Shown: positions 38,742 to 51,530, numbered from the stretch's first letter. The stretch is 64,000 nucleotides of DNA from Druceiella hillmani (GCA_039881145.1 JAYKKI010000127.1:2170001-2234000); one strand, 5' to 3'. Notes: generated from the letters alone by a model not told the origin. Numbers and translations: made by a program.

Positions 38742-39003
38742 CACAATTAAATGAAACTACGTGATGTAGTATTATTTCTACTATCTTTAATTTCTTTACC
38801 ACGACCTAGGTTTCGTTGTATTACAACATCTTCAGGTGGGATATTAGCAAAGATCTTTGCTAATATCCCACCTGAAGATGTTGTAATACAACGAAATCTA
38901 GGTCGTGGTAAAGAAATTAAAGATAGTAGAAATAATACTACATCACGTAGTTTCATTTAATTGTGAATAATGAATTTCTACAAAATTAACGCCAAATATA
39001 TTC
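38742..39003 (-). mobile_element. foldback element family A, copy 6 (near-perfect palindrome)
   Basis: Bases 38742-38965 form a 224-bp palindrome centred on agatct (38851-38856) with no loop. Only one mismatch was found (cctaggttt against cctagattt). The 38-nt reversed tail occupies 38966-39003. A 14-bp duplication with one mismatch flanks it. Because the arms are so alike, the same 69-residue translation is read from both strands, a consequence of the palindrome. It is the youngest-looking copy here and the best reference for the family. Confidence 0.95.
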
Positions 39004-39017
39004 AACGATGAATTAAT
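39004..39017. repeat. target duplication of family A copy 6 (right)
   Basis: aacgatgaattaat; 13 of 14 bases match the left flank. Confidence 0.9.
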
Positions 39018-39675
39018 TAAATAATAAGGTTTTCTGAAAATATTAACTTTTGAATGTACGGTTATCGTGTAATTTTTTTATGTACATTCACCAAGTTGTC
39101 AATATCTAACGATGGAAAAGAAATATTTTCAATTTATTCCTTTATTCCATATTTGAACAACAAAATGTATAGCAACTGAAAAGATAAAACAATTTAACAC
39201 AGTAATTAAATAATTGCATTCAACGCATACATAATTGCATTCAACACGTACATAATCTTATTGACTGTCTTCTCGCGAGAAAATGTGAACTGAATAAATT
39301 TGGTGTGTTTCTACAAACCATGATGATTTCCCGCTATTCGCGAATTTGTTATTCGCAATTTTAAGTATTCGCGGTAACTGACTTTTAGAAATTTTACTTA
39401 TTATAAATAGCCTGAATTATATATAAAACATACCTGTGTGTGTGCGCTTTGTTTGTTGAAAAATATAGACGGAACAACCTGTAGGTTGTCAACATAGAAA
39501 AAAATTTCAAAACATCAGTTTGTATTGTTGATTTATGTATTGTGAATGAAATTTAGCAAAGTATTGCATCTCTCTATAATTAAGAGATGCTGGTAAACTT
39601 TAGGGATAGGGAAAGTTATTTTCAAGACGGAAAGAAGAGTGAAGTTTAGTACCTAATAAGGAAACTCAAAAAAAA

Positions 39676-39705
39676 CCTAACCTAACCTAACCTAACCTAA
39701 CCTAA
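39676..39705 (-). repeat. interstitial telomere-type (TTAGG)6
   Basis: Six perfect CCTAA units on the plus strand, preceded by an A run. TTAGG is the ancestral arthropod telomere repeat. Such blocks inside chromosomes usually come from repair events or from telomere-associated retroelements. Confidence 0.9.
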
Positions 39706-39943
39706 ATTCGTAATTGTTTTTTAATTATATACAATAAGTTAATCATTTTGTTTCTGTGAATATTTTTTGCCATTTCATAATAAAAACATTATAAAAATAA
39801 ATAGAAACTAGGCGACGTAGTCTATGGATAACTATTATAGTTATATAATACTTATCTTATGGTTTTCAAACTTTGTCATTTTTGGTGTAAAGCATTCAAA
39901 TTCACAGGAATTGCAGACGTGGATACCTGCTTGAAGCACCGAA

Positions 39944-39990
39944 GCTTACTGGCTTTTCTGCACTTAAAAAGTACATAAAAGCCAGTAAGC
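39944..39990. repeat. hairpin, 14-bp arms, 19-nt loop
   Basis: gcttactggctttt pairs perfectly with aaaagccagtaagc. The loop is rich in A and carries no known motif. Confidence 0.85.
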
Positions 39991-39999
39991 ACTAGAAAT

Positions 40000-41060
40000 A
40001 TTTGGAAAGATTCAGTTAAGGAAAAGAAATTGCATTAGATAAAATGCATTTTGTTATAACGTATATCAGACTCATAATTCATGGATTGTATTCAATGTAT
40101 CAGAATCGCATTATTTTTTCATTTATTTATCTCATACGGGTAAAAAACGAATAAGATATTAAATTAAATTATAAAACCCGTAATAATTTAATAATTTTGA
40201 AATAAATTTGTAAAATTCTAAAAGACAATTTTTAATTTAGAATGGACAATAATAATCATCAATAATGGAAGAAATAATAAAATTAATATAAAAACAATAA
40301 TAATTAAAAATATATAACAGCAGACAAAACAAAACATTAAATAAACGTTCAGGATTTTACTTGAGGAGATGAAAAAATGATTGAAAATTTGGTATTGATT
40401 TGAAAAATATAGAAAATACAATGTCACATTGTTTCAAAGGGCTAATGGTTGTATAGTACCTGTATAGTTGACTACTAGTATTGAAATAACGAGCTAGTGA
40501 ATGTGTTCAGAGAATGGAACATTCTGTTGCGGTCATCACAGATCCATTATGGCATCTCTTATTATTTAAAAATTCAACGAACCTCCATTTTCCTGTTGGT
40601 TGGGATTCTCGCTATTCCCGGTTTTGTTATTCGAAGTAACCTTAAAAAAGTACATTAATCCCCGCGAATGTCGGGGGATTTACTGTTGTATATTATAAGT
40701 CCGAAATAGAAGTACAAAAGCTCGTTAGTTTATGTAAGCTCTACTTTTTATTTTTAATATAAAACATGACAGTTGAGATAATAATATGATGCACAACATC
40801 ATTTCTTCATCCAAAATATAAAAATGAAAATATTTAATTTTAAAATGACTTCCAAATACAAGAAAATAGAAATTTACCACACTGACGATAAATAAAGTTA
40901 AGAAAAGAAGACAGAATTAATAACAATACCTTTCATATAAATATATTGTTTTGAATTTTGTTTGGTGGTAGTTTTATTAAGAGTCACTTTGGGTGGGATT
41001 TTATGAATATCATTGAATGTAAGAAATATCTACTCACGTTATGTGCCAATATTAATATTA
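40000..41060. other. AT-rich intergenic DNA
   Basis: No gene or repeat recognised. Confidence 0.5.
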
Positions 41061-41068
41061 TTTCACAA

Positions 41069-41072
<4 letters not shown>

Positions 41073-41154
<82 letters not shown>

Positions 41155-41157
41155 TAT
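41073..41157. repeat. (AT)n microsatellite
   Basis: About 85 bases of AT alternation with two single-base interruptions. Confidence 0.97.
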
Positions 41158-41809
41158 TACTTCTATGTTTATATATTTTAAACATATTTTATATATGTTA
41201 AGCGTACGGGGTTATTAAAATCTTCTAATATATTTTATTATTGAACGAAATTAATATATTTTCATTTTACCAATAGTCAGTCATCTTTTATTTAAGTTTG
41301 CATAATTATGTAAGAAGTCGCATAAACTACGCACACATAAAAATAAGAAGGTGTATCACCGGACGTTTTTCCTACCGGGAATTAATTAATAAAAGTGAAA
41401 TTTATCTCCGTTATCAACTTTATCAAGAAACTGACATCGATTACCAGTAAAGGTTTCCATTGACGTGAAAATGAAGATATAGTAATGTAAACTGGACTCG
41501 TTATACTCCTCTTGGTGGCAATATAATCAATGAAAATTTTCTCACTTTTCAATCTCAGTTCATGAGTTTATCTGTCTCAAAGATGCGGAAAGAATGTTAA
41601 ACAAGTTTAATTTCCACATCTCCCTTCAAATATTTAAAAGTTCGAAAAAGTTTCCCTTATTAGATTGGCGAATTTGCTAATTGCATTAAATACAAACGGA
41701 ACTGTCATCTAGTTTAATATTGGGTGAAGGAAATAAAATATATGTAACAATTCGAAAAACATATTGTTCTATTTGAATATTTGCAGCCAGATTAAAATCT
41801 ATGGACAGT

Positions 41810-42015
41810 TTGTTCGTACATTAACGGGTATATGTCGCGAGCGCCGACCAGTGTCAACTGACAAAGTTTCGATGTCGATGTCTAGGAAGTCGTGTCCGAT
41901 CAATTTCGTTACGTGCGGCTTATGCTACAGCGAGCATTACATTGAACGTGCTGGTCGGTAACAGATTGTGTTTATTTCGATTTGGGCGAATGACGGTCTG
42001 TATTGTGACCCGCGA
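41810..42015. other. complex, CpG-containing block
   Basis: Mixed-composition stretch (gtcgcgagcgccgaccag, cgttacgtgcggcttatg, gacccgcgaggcgaaggc) partly covered by a 65-codon frame without a motif. Possibly a very diverged dispersed repeat; no convincing alignment to family B. Confidence 0.3.
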
Positions 42016-42249
42016 GGCGAAGGCTAAAATTAGATATCTTGTTCAAGTAATGGTGAAAAATAACTAGTACCCATGATAAATAGAAACATTTGGTTTTGAA
42101 CATAAATATTTTTATTCGTATAGCAACATTTTTAATTCTATCAATACCACGTGGTTTTTTTCGTTGTTTCATCAGTACAAGTAATGGAGTGCGGTCCAAA
42201 ATTGTTGATAGAAATTGAGGATGGAATTAAACTTTTTTGGAATATCGAT

Positions 42250-43040
42250 ACTCTTCTTAGGATGCCATATGTTTGTAAATTAAAGAGAAATAACATATAT
42301 TAAGATATTTTTTTCATAATAATATAAAGAAGTTATATTTTGCTAGATAAATAATTCCTTTTTCAATGCTTAACTTTGGTACGTCACATCTATATACGTA
42401 TTTCAATTTAAATCAGGAACATTAAGTTATGAAACATTGAAAAATTCATCGAACCCCGTCTCAATTATCCCGTCCTAATTTGATTGATATTTTCTATATT
42501 CCAATTTAACACTGTTTTCATTGCAAAATATTTTAATGAAGTCAGACACTAAAACGGCGACAGACAGAGGGAAAGAGATTTTCTTTTGAAAAAGTTCAGC
42601 TTTCTAAGGCAGGCGGGTCATACTATATTTGATTGATAAAAAGCAATGGCGAGGGACATTTTTTCATCTTTTTATTTCATGTGTAATTTGGATTTTCTTT
42701 TCATAATATTTGATACTGTAAGTCTTATGGCATTTACTGCATGATATGAGCAGTATCGCTGTACAAATTCGGGTCCCGTTCCAAATAACACCAAATATTT
42801 TTTGTGTTTAACGTTCAACAATATATTTTAAGAGTTCCGTAAAAATCACAGCATCATCAAAAGTATTGTATCAGCAATCGATGTTAAGGTGTTCATTTGC
42901 ATGTTACAGCAGTTTTCCTCACAAAGAGCTTAATGTAAAAATTAGAGATTTGACATAGTAATAAAATATATCAACACCTGTATATCTCAGTAAGTAACGT
43001 TCAAAACTATATATTAAGGAGGAGGGAGGTTTCAAACTAA
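42250..43040. other. AT-rich intergenic DNA
   Basis: No gene or repeat recognised. Confidence 0.5.
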
Positions 43041-43049
43041 TTATTCCAT

Positions 43050-43527
43050 ATATATTTTAAGGCTCTCATTTGAGATATAGGAGTCTGCTATGTTAATTTG
43101 GAATTTTAGGAAAAACAATTTTTTTCATATGATATAATTTGCTATTTGGTAGAAAATGAAAAACATACAAATTTCTTTACATTTCCCTACATTATTGTAA
43201 AAATATGAGAAACCGCGAAGAGTATTTCAAAAAACTTTTGATAGATGCAGACAGAGCGCGTAACACAATACAATTCTTAATCAGTATGTAATTGCCTTAT
43301 CATTTCTAGGATTGCGTACATATTATATCTATCCAAACTTTTTTGAAATACTCTTTGCTGTTTTTCATATTTTTACAATAATGCAGGAAAATATGAAGAA
43401 ATTTGTGTTTTCTATTTTATTCCAAATAACAAATTATACGATACGGAGAAAAAATTTGTTTTTTCTATAATTTCAAAATGAATTAATCATTCGATCTGTA
43501 TTTATAAGCTGCTCCCTTGTAAAATTT
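43050..43527. mobile_element. second foldback/inverted repeat, about 200-bp arms
   Basis: Left arm about 43050-43246 and right arm about 43328-43527, with an 80-bp spacer. Arms share, in inverted order, tattgtaaaaatatga, gagtatttcaaaaaa, aatttctt, gctatttgg/gttatttgg and ttttttcat-type words. I judge identity by eye at roughly three quarters or more. It shares no sequence with family A. No obvious target duplication was found at the approximate ends. It could be a MITE or simply an inverted duplication. Confidence 0.8.
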
Positions 43528-43539
43528 AAACAAATTACA

Positions 43540-45990
43540 GAATTTTGGCAGATATCTTTTAATTCGGCTTCATTATCCGTGTATTATAAGCTATACCACT
43601 TAAATAAAAAATGTTTATGGTAGCAAGTAAGCTACTTGGGGTATTTTTCATAAGCAAATGGAGAAACAAATTCAACATTACATCGTTTGATTTCACACCT
43701 TGTCATATTGCTTAGAAGAACTAAAAGCTAAAGCCATTTGAAAAATAAAATAAAAAAATGTATTTTTGTTCGTTTCATTTAATTAAATTCAAAATATGAT
43801 GCATGAAAATAAAATCCATAAAGCAATGCCCGACCAGACCCCAAAAAAATGATTCAAAAATTTTTGATCGATGCAACTTTAAAAAAAGACAAAGCAAAAC
43901 TCTTGTTTTTAATTTTGTAAAAACGTTTTACGCCGTAATTTGGTATTAGTTTTTTAAATCTCATTTTTTATTTATATTATATCGTAGTATTTAATAATTT
44001 AATAGAACAAGTAGTATTTAATAAAAAACAAACTTTAAAAGACCTAATTAAAATAATAAATACGCATATCTTTCTGTTCAAATTTAAAGTACATAAACAC
44101 CTAATTTGTTAACGGAAAACCTTTATATAAATTAGACCGTCATTTGTAATTCAAGATTGGTCCATGATCAATATTTACAATATTTTGTAAGAACTCAGTT
44201 TAAGTCCCTTGCCCAGCATTTTCCCAACAGCCATGGAGTTACATTTTGTTGACTAGAATATTATTCTTACTAGAATAAATCTTCAATAAAAACGTCAAAT
44301 ATTAATAAATTTAGTGAGTATTACTTTGGCAACTATTATGAGGTACATAATTCTAAAATATGCATTTTGACTTAAACAAGTTGCTTTTTTTGATATTGAT
44401 TGAATTTAATGCTGATACTGACTTATACTAGTTATTAGTTATAAGTAATATTGAGAAAACGTTTTCCAGTATTATTATTCAACCAACATCATAACTTCTA
44501 TGAGATATGATCATAAGTGATCACATGGTGGCAGCGTTTTCGAAATTACACAACAAATTTTATTGGGAATGTACTATTTTTCAGACGCAAGAATCATGTT
44601 TCCACTTTACTTAAAATATAATGAAGATAATTAAATTAAATTGTATATTACTATCAAAGAAAAAGAACTTCAGTTTGAGCAGTTTTCTCGTACTATTTAT
44701 AACTAATGCATTGTAAAAATATAGTTTTTTTTTACTACTATCTGTATTATCCATGAGTCAAAAAAAATTACACGTGTGTAGGCTAAATATGTATGTCATG
44801 AAATTAGCACACATGAAATAAAGATACAACCTTTATTATACAACGAAAATGCGTTTAGTGAAAAATATGTTTTTGTTGAACTCACTAATACGGGAAATAT
44901 ATTATCAAGACACTTTTATGCAAAAAATGTAAAACGACGAGTAAAAATTTTAACGGAAAATTCAAGTAAATTTACAGAAAAGTGTTAAATAATAGTATAT
45001 GTATCGGTATCTGTATATAATTCTTAATATCACTGATTACTGAGTGGAAAGTAGATTTTAATAGGCTGTTTGGCTTTAGGGTAGGTACATTTAAATTGAA
45101 TACAATAAAATTTTATTAAGATTAAGCGGCGAATTTTAATGATAAAATTATGAACGGACAAGGTTACATCCGTCCACACAGTTAACTAGAATTCTGTTTT
45201 CCGATTTGGAAAATAAAAAATTGTAACAATTTTATGAATTTTTATGTCCTATTCTTACGTACCCATAAAAGTCTATAGTAACTTTATAAGGATTCTAATA
45301 CCCCGACGTTATGGCGATTCATCTTGTGTATTTTTTTAAAATATATATTGCAAAACGTGTATTACTATTTCATATTAATTTAACTACATTAGCAAGCTCT
45401 GTCATTCTGTTTCTGTATACATTATATCCGTATACTTAACAAGGTTCTTTAAATTACTCGCCAGAACTTACTTTCGATTTTTATATAATTTTTTATGGAA
45501 ATATAAATTAGACGACTAATTGTTAACTCCTTTCAAGCTAAATATTTTGTAAACGTGGTTAAAAAAATAAAAGTGGTAAAAGGAATCTAAATTTAAATAA
45601 AAGTGATAAAAAGAGCACCATCGGTGTGCTAATTTCTTTTTCATCTCCACTTTTTGATAAGGGGAGGTACCTTAATAAATAGGAAAATATTTCAATTAAA
45701 TGAAAAAAATCATATTAATTGAGAGGTATTCTTGACAGTTTAAAACTGTAAAAACTACGAGCTTGTTATAGATAGGACACACATCTGGACATGATAACAT
45801 TTATAAGGGTTGACTACCTGAAAATGTATTCAACAGTTACTTAAAATAAAATAAAAATATTATGAATATAAAGAAACAAAGATTTGCATGATTTATACAC
45901 ATTGAATATATGAATGAGGATATATTATCGAAAATCATTTCCTCTCTATGTACAAAGTATACATGAAATCTCCGCTCTTCTCATTGCAAC
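43540..45990. other. AT-rich intergenic DNA
   Basis: No gene or repeat recognised. Confidence 0.5.
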
Positions 45991-46875
45991 AAACCGACAT
46001 CGCTGTATCTGAGCGAACATCAGCAACTTGCCAACTGCAAATTAGCTTGTAGAAGCAGAAACTAACAACCAAGTTTCTTAAACATCCCCAGCGGGCTGTT
46101 TACACAGTATCTTTCGCTTTGTGGATTTAGTTCCGTCTTACTCGCTGATTTGTGCACAAGTAAAAGGTTTTACTCGATCTTGCTTGTATGGGTCACAGAT
46201 TATATCTATCAATTGTAAAAAGTTAGAACGGATCAGATATCATAGTCATTGTGCTCTCGATTATAAAAGTTTCATCAAGGGTAATAATTAGTGTTAAGTA
46301 AACCCTGTTAAATTTGATAAATTTATATTTATTTTCTTTCGTCTCTTTACTGAATAACAAGAAAGCTTTGTTATGAAATTATTCACATTAATGCATCCAA
46401 AGATGATTCATTAATTTTCCTTATAAACTGCTGAGTGATTCAAGGTTTCTCTAGAAAATTAGATTATTTGTACTACTGTTACCATTTTGATTTGTTGCTT
46501 ATCTTTTTATCTCTAAATACTATAAACGACCTATAGAAATAAGAAAAAATTAACACTTCTAATCAGCAGGCAAGTCATATTAATTGGCTTCAATAAGACA
46601 TCCCTTTCACATATAAACGTGACTTCTTTCACTCTGCGCTTTGCCTGCCCATAGTTCTTAGAATATAATATACTCGTATTTGGGTTTATATTATTACTCT
46701 CTAGGTAAGTAACAGTTTTACGTTTCAACTTTTGTGTCCAATAATTTTAAATCGTTTTAGACGTTATAAATCTTGACGTCTACTAAAATTAAAACAATTA
46801 AGTGAAGTGCAAAAATGTTCACTTAAAGTATCAATTAATTATTTTTTATTTAATGATAAAAAACTACATGTGTAG

Positions 46876-46913
<38 letters not shown>

Positions 46914-46922
46914 CACACACGC
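46876..46922. repeat. (AT)n(AC)n microsatellite
   Basis: AT alternation followed by a short acacacac stretch. Confidence 0.93.
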
Positions 46923-47379
46923 GTGAGAATCAAATCCAAAACGCGTAATTTTTTTTTAGAATATTTGTAATAAATCGATGAACAAGTCAATCACAAAAAT
47001 CATTCAAAAAAACTATAAAATTTTTAAAAATTACTAAATTGATATAATTGGTACATGTTATATTAATAAATGAGTATAAATTATGGATTTCATTAAATAA
47101 ATATTATGATCTATGTTACCTATTCATAAGAATGTATAATATTATGTTTTGATTTTACACCACAAGTGTACGGAAATCGATAACTCTGAAAAGTTTGAAT
47201 GAAAGAAGCATTTGACGATTATTATTGGCTAAATAATTTATGTATTTTCAATATTTAAATCTATCTTATTTTTTAAAATTTACATTTAATTAATATTTTT
47301 GTAATTACTTATTTAGTCTTTGATAATTTATTTAAATAACACAATTATCCAAATAATTTTAAATGCGTCCTACGATGTT

Positions 47380-47690
47380 CGAACGGAATGCGGCCGAGCA
47401 ACAGGTGGTAATGAGATAAAAAGCGGTTAATTCTACTAACCAAATACCAGGCGATTTTATTGGTTGGAAATACGTAAAGAGTCTCAGGGAAATTTTTCTA
47501 CGTCGGGTAGTTCTTGAAATACTTACTCGAGGTTGACATTTTTAGGACATGATAATTAAAGCATTTTTAGAAAATTTGTGAAATGGCAACAGGTTATGGT
47601 GGTCGAACGTCTCCGCCAGATTCGTAAAAAGGTTTTCTGATAATGCGACTGTTACAATGTCAAATGGTGCGGGCACAGGTGAATGAATGA
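47380..47690. other. complex, less AT-rich block
   Basis: About 310 bp of mixed composition (gaacggaatgcggccgagca, accaggcgattttattgg, ggtcgaacgtctccgccag) without a long frame or repeat relation. Candidate conserved non-coding DNA. Confidence 0.28.
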
Positions 47691-47780
47691 AAATTCTGTA
47701 TATAAATAATTTATTTTTTTTATAAATATTAATTTCATTTCCAATAATTTCTTAAAATACCATGTTTATTTTGATGATAT

Positions 47781-47939
47781 TTGTATGACAACATCATCAG
47801 GTGGGCAATTTGTAGAAATTAATTGATCTTTACAGATTGGCCACCTCAAGATGTTGTCATACAACTTAACCTAGGTCGTGGTAAAGAATTTCAATAAAGT
47901 AGAAATAATACTGAATCACGCAGTTTAATTTCGTTATGA
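47781..47939. mobile_element. foldback element family A, copy 7 (diverged)
   Basis: Core arms ttgtatgacaacatcatcag (47781) and ccacctcaagatgttgtcat (47841) are inverted copies. The right arm continues through aacctaggtcgtggtaaaga and gtagaaataatactgaatca to about 47939. The outer left arm is lost, and a word like the tail (tttgtagaaattaat) lies in the centre at 47809. Old or rearranged copy with no target duplication seen. Confidence 0.8.
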
Positions 47940-48100
47940 GAAATTAAAGCAACGACTTGTCTTTTCTAAACTTACTGGAAGTGCCATTTCATGAAAAAAT
48001 AGAACATGTTTTACCATATGATGAACCTTTCGTAATTTAGATATATTAAACACATTTTTTTCTTTATTGTCAAATGCAGGTCGAATCAAATATTTTAGGG

Positions 48101-48190
48101 AATATTTTTATCGCTGGATATAGACGTTACCAATAATCATCTATAATCAAATATTTTTATCTCTGGGCGGAGACGTTATCAATAATAATA
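48101..48190 (+). repeat. tandem duplication, period 48
   Basis: aatatttttatcgctggata followed by agacgttacc recurs as aatatttttatctctgggcg followed by agacgttatc, starting at 48101 and 48149. Confidence 0.75.
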
Positions 48191-49249
48191 TTGATGTTAC
48201 CAATAATAATATCATGTACAAAAACCATGACTTGTTTACCATATTTGGCATACTTTAGCACTACTGCACTAATTAATATGTCAGCTTCCTTTTTGCTTCT
48301 TTTATTTTACATCCATTTTTTACGAGATAACTGGAAAATGCAGTGACGGGGACATTCATATATAAGAATCAGAGAGAAAATTACACTGAGCATAAAAATT
48401 GAAATATTATTACGATCCGTTCCTTTTCTTACTCTTACCAAGTCATTGTGAATGTTTCCCCTGGACAATAATTTGTTAAAAACTTATTTATTTAAAAATT
48501 AGTTAACCATTAATGAAAAAATAAACAAAAGATTAAATATAGATAGCACAGTATGCATGAGTGAAGATTTTTGACATCTTTCTTTTCGGTACTAGAACTA
48601 TACACATGCAAAGTATCGGCTCTTAGAGAAATATTGCCAGGTATGGGATTAATATGACTTAACTTGACTGAACAATTGATGCAAGAGTTAAAATACAGAG
48701 TGTATTATATGTAGTTTTATCAATCATAGTTTAAGTAATAATTACGTCTACACCTTTATATCTAGACTGAATGAAGAAAATACTTAACTTGTTAATTAAA
48801 AGTTTACCTATAAAACTAGGTCGCTGTTCGTTACTTGACATTAAGAATAATCTGGGTATTAACTTGTCAGAATTCAATATTTCACCTAATTAATTGTTGG
48901 TAATAGCAGTTTAGGCGAGTCGATCCGTAAGTTTTATTAGCGGCATTATTAATTGAGTGCGACAAGGGAATGATCCTAAAACGATACGGATGAGTAACAA
49001 GTTTTACTTAACGTTCTATGCTGGTCGGACAGATCGAAGTGTTTAAGAGATAAGTACCTGAGTTGAAGGATATATACACGAGGGATAGTTTGTTAGGACA
49101 GTTTATTATGAACTGTTGGTATACCCTTTATACACGGTTGATTTTGCGTTTTCATTTTTGATGAATTTTTAAGTTCGTACATTCATTATTGTTAATATTG
49201 TAACGAAACTGCTGCGTGGAGAAATTTGTCGAATTTCAATTGTATTTTT

Positions 49250-50680
49250 TTTTTGCTAAGAGTCTTTAAATGTTATATTTCAAAATAAAACCCGTGAATG
49301 AAAAAAAAGTTGTGTAAAGAAAAAGTTTTTTTTTAATTTATGTCTCTTTGGTTTTGTTTGAAAAGCGTCATTATCCATAGACACATCGTTTTAATTACTC
49401 TTTTCATATTTCGGCCTTCAATTTATTGAAGACTATAAATAATTTCAAGCAAAAAAATGTTATCCATCGAACTGCTTAAAACTTTCTACAAATTTTCTTA
49501 TCGCAAGCATATATTTATTAAAGTTAATTGGAATAACAAAGGTAAAAATTTGTAACATGCATTTGCAATTTATGAAAAAGAAAAATTCTCATAAGGGCTA
49601 TTTAAAATGTTTGTTAATGATGAACTATTTTTATACTTCAAATTACTCATTTTAAGCATTATTACAAATAGTAACATTACCACTTTTTGAGTTGTCATTC
49701 ATATCAACGTTTTACAACTGTATTCTTTATAATTTCAATAATCCATGTCATTTAATTTATTGAACAAGAAAACTATAATGTAGTGCTGAGTACAGATATT
49801 ACGGTTACATCTTATTTAATGGCACCTATAATTATAGAACGTATTTTTAAAATGGAGTTACCGTTATAAAATTAGAAATTACGTTATGAAGACAACTTAA
49901 ATAAGTTCTCTTGACATTTGGTAACAAGGGGTAAATAAATGTTAATCAGTTTTCGGTTTGTTATAAATTGCGACTGTACTTTGTTTTTTGTAAAGTCTCT
50001 TTAAATATTATTTTGAAAAATAAAATCTATCTTACGAAATTAAAGTTGGGTAAAGAAAAAGTTATATTAAAATTTTTATAATAACTCTTTGTTTTTAGTT
50101 CAAGAGCTTTTTGATGCATGGACACAAGATTTTTATTATTCTTTCCATATTTTTGCTTTTAATATATTGAAAACTACAAATAATTTGAAGCAAAAAAATA
50201 TAATCCATCGACTGCATATCACCTGGCCCGCTTAAAACTTCGTACTATTTTTTTTTAATACAAGCACATATTTATTCATTTTAATTGAAATAGCAGACGT
50301 AGAAATATGTTACATGCATGTGGAATTTATGAAAAAAGAATTTCTCATCAGCGCTATTTAAATGTTTTCTTAATGTACAATTACTTCTCATATTTAATAT
50401 TACACATTTTAAGCATTAATACAAATAATAATGTTAGCACTCATTACAAATTTGTCCTTTATAAGTTAAATGATGTTAATATGTGTTATTTAAATTATTG
50501 AACAAGACAACTATACAACAGTGCCAAGTACGGATATCATAAATTCAACTTGTGTAACTCTAGAATTATATAAAATATTTATTTAATTGAATTACCGTCT
50601 CAGAATTAGAAATTACATTATGAAAACAACCTGAACAAACTCTTCTGACATTTGGTAATTAGGGACAAATAGATGTTTGC
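49250..50680 (+). repeat. old tandem duplication, two copies of about 700 bp
   Basis: Copy 1 about 49250-49943 and copy 2 about 49985-50678, period about 734. Landmarks shared in the same order: gtaaagaaaaagtt, catggacacaagat/catagacacatcgt, aagcaaaaaaat, atccatcgaactgctt, gttacatgcatgtgg/gtaacatgcatttgc, aatttatgaaaaa, ttctcat, cattttaagcatta, tattgaacaaga, agaattagaaattac and gacatttggtaa. Divergence is high with many indels. A 64-codon frame in copy 2 (50307) is not open in copy 1, so this is not a coding duplication. Confidence 0.85.
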
Positions 50681-51019
50681 AATTTGATACACTATTCAAT
50701 TTTAGACATAAATTATGGATGATAACGGAATTTGACACGAAGCTATCAATGAAATTGAGAATTTTATTAAGGTGAAAATTTTTCCAGGTTCACCGTTCAT
50801 TTACATTAATAAATATCATCCAGTTTTAGTTGGGAACTATCTCACACCAAGGTTTTTTTGCAATAATTATGAATTTAATTTTCAGTGTTTAGTTTTAAGT
50901 ATGTCTCTGTAATAAATAGCGCGCTTGCAATATTGTCAAATAAATAACTATTTAATTTTAATTGGTTTATAATTTCACCGATCGTCACTCAGTATAATTA
51001 ACAAACACTTTATATACTA

Positions 51020-51530
51020 GTCAATATTTAATATCAGCTCATCGTAGCTTGATGTATGAACTAGATAGCTAATAATTTGCTGATCTCTTTGCTGATCTAA
51101 ATATTAGTTGTAATTATTCGTAAAAAGAGAAGGATGGTGATATATGGAGAGGCGGGGGTGCTATAAATCATTGCTTCTCCAATGTATTATTTACATTGAT
51201 ACCAGTGTATGGAACTCGTCATTGAGATTTCGTTAAATTGTTTGTTTAATTAAATCTGTGTGATTGGGGGTTTTGCTCACCGATAATTATAAAGCTTGTG
51301 AAACAGATGGTTAATATAATTAATTTATAATAACTTTATACAAGGTTACTATGAAGGCTAATGCACGATCAATCTGACGATAAGCGGAATATAATTATGT
51401 AAAACGTTAACGCGTTCACGCAAGTAGCAAATTTTAATTTTAATTAAATTTCATGAGTCACGTTTTAAGACAAAAGCCTATTATGAACCTTGAGTTTACC
51501 GAATATTGTTCGGAAAACCTTTTTGTTCAA
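51020..51530 (+). repeat. non-coding block, paired with 56786-57300 (copy 1)
   Basis: Colinear with the block at 56786 over about 450-510 bp. Both begin gtcaatatttaatatc. Both contain a 23-nt identical word at 51233-51255 (ttaaattgttt then gtttaattaaat) and tataataactt. Both end with an agcaa/agcagattttaa word and a ctttgagt/ccttgagt word. No frame is shared. The identical core contains a TTAATTAA palindrome, a typical homeodomain-type site. It may be a duplicated regulatory element or an uncharacterised repeat. Confidence 0.8.

Noticed and set aside
38747..38960. Identical 69-residue open frames on both strands, similar to frames at 17653, 33294 and 33379
   Set aside because: They are mirror readings of the palindrome. 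The frame is broken by an early stop in the copy at 21.4 kb and differs in the others, so no protein is being maintained.
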